Positions 29,201-40,000 of a stretch of 64,000 nucleotides of DNA are shown piece by piece (positions within the stretch are counted from its first letter, which is position 1; the number at the start of each line of letters is the position of its first letter). The position numbers and the translations under genes are program-made. The stretch is from Diadema setosum (lineage: Eukaryota > Echinodermata > Echinoidea > Diadematoida > Diadematidae), in contig NC_092699.1 in the NCBI RefSeq assembly GCF_964275005.1, positions 18,156,901-18,220,900 on the forward strand, given 5' to 3'. The notes below the pieces were generated by a model that was not told where the DNA came from, made no database searches, and was given only the letters and a program-made list of their open reading frames with translations.

Positions 29201-30984
29201 GGGCCTGGCCGGGCTAGCTATCGTGTACGCGCGTGTACCAAGCTAGTAATCTGAGTGCTTGTGCTGAGCGGCGTCAGCTAACTGAGCACAACTCCGTGCT
29301 TATACGTCATCAATCGGTTCAGGGGTGTTGGTCACGTGACTATCTTTTTCGCAAAAGCTGCAACGGGGTCCTCCAAAAATGTGATATTTGGGGGAGTTTC
29401 TAGAAGCAATGAAAACCGGAACGACACTGACAACATATTAACATTGATAATCATGACATATATTTTACATTTCTTTTGCATATTAAAAAATTTTGCAAGC
29501 ATTTTATTAGGTCTTTAATATTGGTATAAGATTAATCATGGCACAACTGATGTGTAAGGCCTCTTTTACAGGCCATCCTACAATTGTAATTCAACTGAAA
29601 GTGGCTGACATTTACTAACCCCCGTTAAGCAACTGACAAATTCTATCTTTATTTCATACTTGTCTATTGAAGTAGAATATATGCCTCAAAAAGAAGACAA
29701 TCAACATAATAAGATCTGAACAAAGACTGCAATACTAAGTGCAGTAATCAGAGTAGTGACACTGTAGTCCTCAAAATGAATTGTTCTGTTCAAACCCTTA
29801 ATTTCACCATCTCATCATTTTACAGCTCAAAAGGAAATTCCTCATATTTCTTTTTTTTTATTCATTCAGCAACCACATTGCTAAAGTTGAACACAGACTT
29901 ACTCTTTACACTACTTTGTTCTCAAACACACTGTGTTCAGGTGTATACAGCAAATTTTCCCTACCATGCTGAAATAATAAACATCAAAGAAAGTATTTCT
30001 TCTTCTTCTTTTAGAGTGACCACAAGGCATTTTTTCTGTTTGTTTGCTTGTTTGTTTCTTCAAAGTGACTTCAAGGCATCTTCTACTCAATGTGACATAC
30101 TGTACATGTATTTGACACTATGATTATGATACTCTACTGGAAAGACTGAAAAGGGGAAGAAAGCTTGAAATGTTTGTTGGATGAGTCACCAGTTTAAAGC
30201 TCCAGGTTTCTTTTAGGAAATCACAACACTAAAAAGAGCACACCAATTTGTTTGCAAACACTTTGTATTAGCAAATGGAACTCTTTTGCTTCACGACAAG
30301 AGCGGTAAAAAATATACAGATGAATGTCCATTTGTTGAAATTGTTGACCAAATAGATAAGACAGAACCAGGTTATTGAATATCTCTTGAAGTACCCTCAA
30401 TTTGAGTAAGTGCAGGGTACTGCACACGCATACATGCCAGTTAGCCCAGGTCAACCAAAATTCATTGTTGGAAAAGTAAAATGAATTGGCACTTAATAGC
30501 TTTTAATGTAAAGGCACTTCCCTGGGTGCCAATTTGGGCAAATGAGATGAATACCTTTTTGTAATGTCTGTTAAAAATGGGTTTGAGAATGTAGCCAATC
30601 AGAAGTGCTGAAATGAGTTATGTTGGCTCTCTTTCTTTTTTTCACTAATGCAAGGGAGTTTAAAAAGTGTGCAGCAAAATTAAAAAAACATTTACAGCAC
30701 TGCGCATAGTCTTACGGCAGATTACAATTGTCATGCATGCAGCACAAATTTTAGCATTGATTCACGCAGTCGTCTGAACAGCTGATTGAAGAGCAGGCCC
30801 ATTGTATTGCAATACAAAGCTTTACCAGTTGATATGACACCTGTAGTTCATAGGCTTATTTTATAAAACAAATAATGCACAGAATTTCAAATCATTTTGT
30901 TAGTGAATATGCAGCCCACTCTTAGGTATTCACAATGTCAGGCATTATGCCCTCGGCCGTTTGTATAGCAATACACCTATTTTT

Positions 30985-31023
<39 letters not shown>

Positions 31024-34000
31024 CTCTCTAGTTCTAAACCAACATTACGAAGCCGCAGTGATTTGCTCTCAAAAAAAAAGTTCAAAAAGAGCAACATGGA
31101 GGTGTGTGAAATTTACCATAGTTGAAGTAGGCCATGGAGAGACCAGCTGCTGCGTAGAAGAGGTGCTGGGTGTTGGGAGCAGAGCTGATGACATATCGTC
31201 TTGCAAATAGTCCAAGAGGATAGCCTGCAGTAACAAAGATATAATAGAGATCATTAAATAAGAGCAATCATCATCATCCTCATAATCATCATCCTCATCA
31301 TAATCAATGTTATGTTCACGAAGATAAGCCACACTGACACAGAGATTCAAAGATCATTACTACTTAGTAATGACGAATATGATGAGAGGATACTTAGATC
31401 AATACCAGTTATAATTATGATAATGATAAAATGAAAAGTGATAAAGACAGAATTGACAGTCATTATTATATTATTATATTCGTGTATCATCATCATCTTT
31501 ATATTACAAATTATATCATTATCATTATCGTTATCATCATCAACATCATTATCTTACTGTTTTCATTATCATAACAGTTTTAAAATGATTTACAGAAAAG
31601 GCCGAATATGACAGCAGGCAAACAGTATAATTTGGAACCCTCTAAGTAGCTACTGATGCATCTAGTTCATCTACCAGCACACATTCATCCTGAAACTAAT
31701 CAACTCGAAATTCCTACTAACATTAATGAGATGAAAACATGTTTCATCCATCATCAACAATTCAACATATGCTTAACACATACTTCACTCATTAATTGCA
31801 AGGACAGGTTTCGACAAGTGCAAGCATACGGATGTGGGGATTGCGTGTGTGCTAACAATGCCTGAAAAATATAATTCCTCATCAGATTCACTGCTATGTT
31901 GTCTCTTAGAAGCTTTGTTTGTTTGTTGGCTTTTTTTTTGTCAGAAAGCATTTATCTAATATTTTGTTCTCCAAAATATTATGCTCAATTGTAAATTGTC
32001 CATAACTCAAACTGAATAAATTTTCATCCAGAATGCAAAACTTCCATAGGTGATGACTTTAGTCTGTCTGTATGGCCAGCTTTGCAAAGATCACATGAAA
32101 GGAAATTAATATTCCACACCTCACAGAATTATTTCCACAGCAGTCGGTTTATCCTTTGTATGAATATTGATGGCTACTGGGAAAGCAGTCAAGCTGAGTT
32201 CAAAGGGAAACATCTAGTGCATCTACTAAAGATTACTATTTCAATATATAGATTGCTTCCATCAGTGATTACAGTCAAATGGTGCTATTCCTAAAACAAA
32301 ATAAGGGGTGAAAAACTGTGATCATTGCATGTATACTGTAATCACGAGAAGGGTGAGGAGAAACAATACATGTACAGGGAACTGTCATCACAACCACCAG
32401 AGCTTGACTTGGAACTCGCTGATAAACTGTGAGATACAATCATTGAAGGTTATGGCATATTACTTCAATGCTGTATGGGTGAAGGAGGATGCATTTGCAC
32501 AGAGTATCATTACCAATTTCCCTGAGAAAAAGGATGACCTCAGATTTAACTATTGGTATCAGATGATCAATGCTGTTTCGATGAAAACTTGGGTGACTTG
32601 GGCAATTTCCTTGAAGACATTTTGCCAAATCAGCATTGTCAGTCAGGCTCTTCTAGGAGAATATTGTACAGAGCTTTTATTTCCAGGATGGTAAAGCCTA
32701 TGAGACAGAGATTTAACTGACCATGTCTTGTTGGAAAACAGCATACAACCCATTACCTTGTCATGTGAGCTAGTTTGTATGCTTACCGATGGTAGTGACT
32801 CATTGCAACAAAGCAAATTTTGAGCGGGAGGGCATAACATTCATCATGTCTTTCCTCGTTTGAAGACCGGGCATTTAATCAGCCCATGACCGTCTGGCAT
32901 ATAAAGAGTGCAGAGACTTGTTGGTTTTCACACATGAACTGATTGGCCTGTCTGGTCCCAGAAACCACATATCGGTGGTTTCTTTAGTGGTATGTGTAGC
33001 TATTGAAATTACAATTCATTTCCTGTATCTGATTAGGTATGAGTAAAAATTCTCTTTCATTTCAGACCTATGTTTCTTGTTTTGACTACAGATTTTTCAA
33101 GAGCCACTTAACTGACTCATAGATTTATGACCATCTTTAGATTAACCCGTTGAGGACAAGTCCTGAGTATACTCAGGCAGGTGTCGGACAGGAAATGCGA
33201 GTTGTAGCAAAATCAGTCCATCCTCAACAGGTTAAATTCCTTGTTTCACACCTAACTTTGAACATTTTTTTGTAAATGAACAAAACAAAACACCAAAACA
33301 AGAACCAGCAGTTTGAGGCATAGTCATGGAAGCTGCCAACTTTCAAAAATTAAAATGAATGGCAAAAAATAAATTAAAAAAAATATATACAGTCAACCTC
33401 GCCTAAGTCGAATCTATTGGGACCGACAAAAACACTTCGTCTTACGCGATTTCTGGACTGTCAATTTTTTTTTGACTTGTATTTCCTGACAAATTTTCAT
33501 AATGCAGTGTCTTTTTATGTTTTTATTGGCCGTGAAATTACAGTAGAGGGTAGTAATATGTTGTAAATAGTGTGTTTGTTTTGTTTAAGTTTTAAAAAAG
33601 AATCCTGAAGCTCAATTACTGGACTGCGATAATCGAAATGCGTTGCACGTAATGTCTGCCAAAAATCGCCAAACGAACGTTGGAGTTCGGGGCTTTGTCA
33701 TTTGTTTGGGGATGTCGTTTTTACTTCGGCAAGAATTTCAAAACAATTCGATTTTTTAAGAACCTTTTCCGTGATTTGTTTTAAAAATGTCTTTAATGTC
33801 TCGTCATAGCGCAAGACCTTTGCCAGACGTGCGCGATGTTTGCAAAATCTTCGTGAACCTCCGAACAGACCGCGAAGCTTCGGAGAATATCTCGCGCTTG
33901 TTTCGCGATATTTCCCAATTAATTTTCATAATGCAGTGTCTTTTTATGTTTTTATTGTCCATTAAATTACATTAGATGGTAGCAATATGTAGTATTTAGT

Positions 34001-37000
34001 GTTTTTGTTTTGTTCGAGTTAAAAAACATCGTGAAGCTCAATTACTGGACTGCAATAATCGACATGCGTAGCGTGTAATGTTAGTTTTTTACGTGGTCAC
34101 GTCGCGAGTGGCAAAATCTAACATTCGAATTTTAGTCTGCAAAAATCGCCAAACGAACGCGGGAGTTCGGAGGCGTCGGCAATTGTTTGGGGATGTCGTT
34201 ACTTCAGCAAGAATTTCAAAACTATTAGATTTTTTTTTGCGAACCTTTTACGAACAATGAGTCATGATTTTGTCTCGAAAAATGTCTCTAAAGTCTCGTC
34301 ATAATAATATTATGTGCGAGACCTTCGTCAGACGTGCACGATGTTCGCAAAATCTTCGTGAAACCCCAAACAGACCGCGAAGCTTCGGAGAATATCTCGC
34401 ACCTGTTTCGCAATATTTCCCGATTAATTTTTATAATGCAGTGTCTTTTTATGTTTTTATTGGCCATTAACTTACATTAGAAACTTCGGAAAATGTCTCA
34501 TGTATGTTTCGCGAAATCCGCGAAGTTCTTCCGATCATTTTACAACATAACTGCAATACCTATTCATGTACCTTTTGAAACATTCTCACGAACCATTGGC
34601 GCATGTTTGATGAATGACCTTTTTAACGCTCTACGTTTTCTGCAAGACAAAATCATAGCATACTACAGTAGTACATCTACCCACCAAGCAACTATATACA
34701 CTGTATATGAAAACGAAATTTTTGATGTAAAAAAAATCTCAAAATACACTTTAAATTACTCCACTGCACGCGGAAATTATGGGAAACTTTAGATGTGTGG
34801 GGGAACCTAGAAAAAAAAAAGACGCTTATTATTGTGGGGTAGCCTAGGTCATTAGAAAAAACAAACAAACAAACTTACTGTCTGCACACACATACGCAAT
34901 GGAGAAATGAAAGGGAAAAAAGGAAAAAAAACAGGAAATAGAAAATCTTCAACTCAAGACAGCTATCAATCTCCTTGGAAACATTATTTTCCAATGATTA
35001 TTGAAAAATTTGCGTGGTTGCATTTCCGACGCATGTTTTTCGTTTATGTAACTGGCTGTATTTTAGCAAAAGTACACGTGGCATTCACACAAACATCATG
35101 AGAACTTGGCACAAACTGCGCAAAAATGTGTGTTTTTGTTTTGTTTTTTACTTCATTGTCCGAACACATTCGGATAAATTTTCTGAATGTTGGATTTTGC
35201 CACCCGTGTTCTTCGCAAATCATTCGCGTGCTCCGCGAAATCTCACTGAGCTGCGAATGTTTGCGAGCGTAGCGAATACTAAGGAATTTGCAAGCAAATT
35301 CGTAAACAAATGCAGTCAAACTCGCAGACCATTTTTATTGTTGGAAACAGTTTTTGTTGTCGCAACAAAATTTTGAACACGCCACGCTCGCAAACATTCG
35401 CCACTCATACCCCTTTCATAAACTCATCCTCCTATTATCCGCATAAGAATAATGCGGACAATTCAATAAAAAATGCGTTCACAAACTCTGAAAATAATCC
35501 GCATTATTTTTACGAGCGCCCGTCCTGAAAAAGGCGGATAATCGTCATGGTGACTGCACACGTCCCTCCTGCGGGAAAGACAGGTGATGTTTGACCGCAC
35601 TCCGGCAATTATCCGCATTATTTGGGTTTGCGTTCATAAACTCAAAATCTGGTCCCGACGCTGCTATTATGCGGATAATAGAAGGGTCGAAATAATGCGC
35701 ATTATTCTATCCCCGCTCCGATTTTACGACCAAATGTTGCGGATATTATCCGCATTATTGAGTTTATGAAAGGGGTATCAGTGAGATAGGTGGCCTGTAC
35801 CGGATTGTGAGGATTTTTTTCTTCTTCCCTTTTTCCCCCAAAACCCTGCTGCGCCGTCCGCACATGGCTCACCTCTAACCTGGTACATGTGATTTATGTT
35901 CTTCTCAGCTGGACATCAAGGATACAAGGGATATTAGGATAAACTTGTATTCAACCCTTGGGAGTATTTTATTCCAAAAGTAGTGTGTGTTTTCCTTCCT
36001 TTGTTGATTAAAAAATGAAAGAATGCTCACTTCCATGTTTGAATGATGTACGGGGGGAAAAAAAAAACTTTGACATAACATGTATTTACACAAATCTGGA
36101 CTCGAAATTATCTTCGACATAGGCAAAATTCGACTTGTAAACTTCGACTTATGAAAGATTATTTTAAAGAAGTAAGTAAAGAGAAAATCTGGACTTTTCT
36201 GGAGCTTCGACTTGGCTGAGTTTTTCGACTTGTGCAAGGTCGACTTAGGCGAGGTTGACTGTATATCATTTCAAGTACAACTTGATAATCTTTGATTATG
36301 AAGTTTGATGGTTTGAGACATACAAGTAGTAGGTATATTTGCAATATGAAGTCAATGCACACTACTTCAGATTGATATTTGAGTGTGGAAAAACTTCCCT
36401 ACCAGTCAGTAACCCCCAAATTGTCCCATCCAAAACTGTTACTTTCTTTATCCCTATCCCTAGCCTATCAAAAAATAAAGAGAATAAAAAGGGGAAGACA
36501 GAAAACCCATTTCAGGATGTAGCTCCATAATTCTGCTTTTGAATGACAAAAAAAGAGTGAAACTTCCCTTTGAGATAGACCATACTGCCATTCACTTAGG
36601 ACTACAAGCCAAGAATGGAATGTTCCGTTAGGACTTCCTCATTCACTGATACTGTGTATGCCCATTTCTATGTTAGCAATGACTCTTGCCATTTCTTGGG
36701 GGAAGATATGCACATTTCAAGCAGTCAATAATTGGTTGACATTATCATCTGTGCAGGTTGAATACTCCAGTAACTACTCTGCACAAAAACTTGCAAAACT
36801 GCCACACTATGAATTCTGTTACAGTGACACAAGTAAAGATGCCGATTTATATTTTGCATGATAATCACATGGAAGTTTAGGAGTGCATAATATTTTCCAT
36901 GGTAACCAAAGAAAAAAAAAAGAACAAAAATAGCAAAAGTATCACCTTTTGAGATCAAGGAACTTTGCTGTGAATGACTTTACTTCCTTTTGTAAACTTG

Positions 37001-40000
37001 CACTCAACTGTGCTTCACAAAGTGCCCTTACGTAGCCCTACATGTATGCACTAATTTTTTTTTTCCACTTATAAATTCTCATAAGCACTACTGTTTGAGC
37101 GATGTACAACTGCATTAAATGTGGGCATATGCAATTGTAGGATATTATTAGTTCCTGCTCACACTCTTTATATCGGTGGGCTATTATGCACTATATTTTT
37201 AAAAGTTGCGGATATTTCATCATTTCCCATGAGAAATGAACTGAAACACAAACATAGTTTGCAGCCAATATGTTGCATCATCACTGAGAAAATAAGTCTT
37301 GAAAGACTTCCGCATAAGCTTGAGATTATGACTACAATTACAATGTTGTAGACTAAAAGAAAAAGTATGTTTGGAAATAGACCAGTCTCGGTATTGGGCT
37401 CTCTACATTAGTTTCAGTTTATTAAAGATGTACAGCACTACAAGGCCCCTGAGCACACACAAAAGAGAAACACAATCCTCCCGCAATAATTATTGGAAGT
37501 TATACAGGAAGGAATGACAGGTCACCATGTAACCGTTTAATGCGTCTACTCTTGAACTTTTCACTTCAGTCTACATCCTTCAGAGGTTGTTAACCCATTG
37601 AGGATGAGTCCCGAGTATACTCGGTCAAGTGTCTATGGGGAATGCGTGTTGAAGCAAAATCAGCCTGTCCTCAATGGGTTAAAAGCACTTTAGAGAGTGC
37701 CCGCAAGGGTGTTCATACAAACACTCACTACATGATTCAAGCTCTGATACAACACACCGGTATGATCTTGGCGACCACTACATAACTTGCATTATTGTCA
37801 GACTTGTCAACTGATCCTATCTTAGGGTTTTTTGTTTTTGTTTGGGAAGGACAATCCTAAAACTTACCTGTAACTGACAACACTGTATACATACAAACAG
37901 TGTACATGTATCACATTGGACATGTTGGCCATATTATCTGACAATGACCATTACACTGACAATTCTCATAGCTTGCACTTTTATACATATGGTATCAATG
38001 ACAAACCATTTTTTTTCCCCAAGCCTAAAAGAGTATTGCAAATTTCCATGGAGAAAATAAAGATAATGAACATAAGAAAACCACAGAGACAGTTTTCACT
38101 CAGATGTAAATAATTCAATAGCATCTGAAATAGTCTTGGTCACGAGGGAAAGGATCTGCAAGGTATCTACTTTAAAAAAAACAACAACAAACAAACTTGT
38201 TTTCCCGTTGTTTTTGTTGTCTACACATACACATCAGAACTTTTGGAATTTTTTTTTTTTTCACACAAGATCCTCACAACTCTCAGGTCACAAGATGTGT
38301 GTACCTAATGTTTGTTTGTTTGTTGTTGTTGTTGTTGTTTTTTTTTTTTTTTGGGGGGGGGTCATCCAATTTTTATTTCTCCCAATCTTTCCAAATCATT
38401 CAAGTCTTTTATGAATTACTGAAACAAACTTTCAGCTGCATGGTTGGTAACAGTGTATTACGGGAAAATGTCCAAAGCAAGGTCTGCATGTTTCACTCTG
38501 GTGATTTCCATGTAGTTCATTTTGTAGACATTGTATACAAAAGTACAGGCAATCATAACACTTAAAAGAATTTTCATGATTTAACACGTACATGTACATG
38601 GCTGCTAACTTAGATACTGAGGTATAACCAGATTAGATATTAACAGACATACACTGACTTGTAACATTTGTATGACAAGTCAAAATTGTGGTATTCCTCT
38701 CTTCTCCCTATTTACTTCTAAATTAAACTTACTTTGATTCAATGTTAAAACCATTAAGCACTTGGCAGTCTCTAAAACTTTCATGGATCTGGTTTTGAAT
38801 AGTCTAGAAACCGGACCATATTGCAGTCACCAAAGGTAATACAGCGTATGCCCTCCTGCCTGGCACAACTACAAGGCTCCTTGTTGGATTTTGTCAACTT
38901 AAAGTATGGAGACTTTGAACAAAGGCCAACTGGGCCGGTATGAGATAATATCAAAGCTCTACATAACTTTCCATCCCGTTTTAAAATGGTTATTGTTTGG
39001 CTTCACCAGTTTACAAGTGTTTCTTGCTCTGTCAAAGTTAGCATTGGTTTGGCAAAGCTGTTGAATCTGTCATTATTTATGCAATATATGAGGTTCCATA
39101 TAAAACAAAGAACATTGACCGAGCTGGATCAGCAGCTGATACAGCCCAGTGTTTGGCATAAGTGGCTACAAAAACACTTCAGGAAGAAACTGATACTCAA
39201 AGAGGCTTCAAAAGATCCTAAGAGCATTATGATCAGGTAATGCATCTGTAGGCACAGTATGGTATATCAGGTGAATGGAAGGAGAATGTGCAGTGATCTG
39301 AGTACAGTTCAGACTGCAGGTGTGAAACTGGAACACTTTCTGCCATTACAAGCTTTATAAAGGCCTCAATCTTCAAGGAACATATTAAAAGGGTAGACAA
39401 CATTCGGGCTGTTGTCCCTTCAAGCTTATTTGCTTATTTATCAACAGCCTTCTGCATTCCAATCCCACAATATATTCTACCATGATTCAGTCAGATCACT
39501 GTTTATTTTTAAACCCTGAATAGCTTTAAATCAGCATGTTTGTTTGTTGTTGTTGTTTTTTATCAGTCTAAGGTACATGTAAATTTTAGTTCTATTTGAA
39601 TGTACCAATACTGTGCCTTATTGTTTTGGAAAAAAATACTGGATATATTTCATTTGTGATAATGCAGAAAACCAAATAAATTTGAATTTGAACTGAACAA
39701 ATCACAGAACTTTAACTAGGCTTGTTTGTTAGGGTTCATGACTGTGAAGCGAAGTAAAGTTTAACTTTCTCATTCCTGCATCTACACATTATGTGTCCAA
39801 TCAAATAGACTGCATCCATTTGTAAACTTGGTATACAACTTTGTAGGGATATGTCAAATGTAACAATATTTACATCATTGGTTAGCTAACATGTGACAAT
39901 GCTATAGAGGGACAGGATCTCTTGAGCTGAATTCAATAGTCTGAATGAAACATCAAAGGAGATATAAAATAACATTCACACCTGAAGAATTCCCCAAGAC

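Larger units (their letters stand above)
27477..29312. mobile_element. CpG-rich block bounded by inverted 27-bp repeats
   Basis: Left TGATGACGTCTAAGAACGG at 27477 and right, on the minus strand from 29312, TGATGACGTATAAGCACGG. The full 27 bases agree at 23. Between them base composition changes sharply, with CpG-dense stretches at 27520-27640, 28620-28730 and 29150-29300. An internal ~145-bp segment is duplicated at 27767-27910 and 28058-28206. A TAGTAG/CTACTA microsatellite occupies about 28480-28612. Whether this is a transposon or an inserted gene with paired promoters is not settled. Confidence 0.45.
33384..36266. mobile_element. 2.9-kb inverted-repeat element in LPCAT3 intron 1
   Basis: Left end TACAGTCAACCTCGCCTAAG and right end CTTAGGCGAGGTTGACTGTA are perfect inverted repeats, extended by CTTCG/CGACTT-rich sub-terminal sequence (for example GACTTGTAAACTTCGACTTA near 36134). 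No transposase frame was seen, so it looks non-autonomous or decayed. Another element is nested at 35407-35778. Confidence 0.8.

Noticed and set aside
32308..32694. 128-residue plus-strand frame in LPCAT3 intron 1
   Set aside because: No recognisable motif, no convincing acceptor or donor and no neighbouring exon. It could be a chance frame; a protein search would decide.
33787..35376. Several 60-120 residue frames inside the 2.9-kb element as a transposase remnant
   Set aside because: They occur in several frames, overlap tandem repeats and show no DDE-type spacing or zinc motifs that I can recognise.
38986..39240. 84-residue plus-strand frame with a basic C-terminus
   Set aside because: Somewhat coding-like in composition but lacks splice sites and motifs; kept out for lack of evidence.
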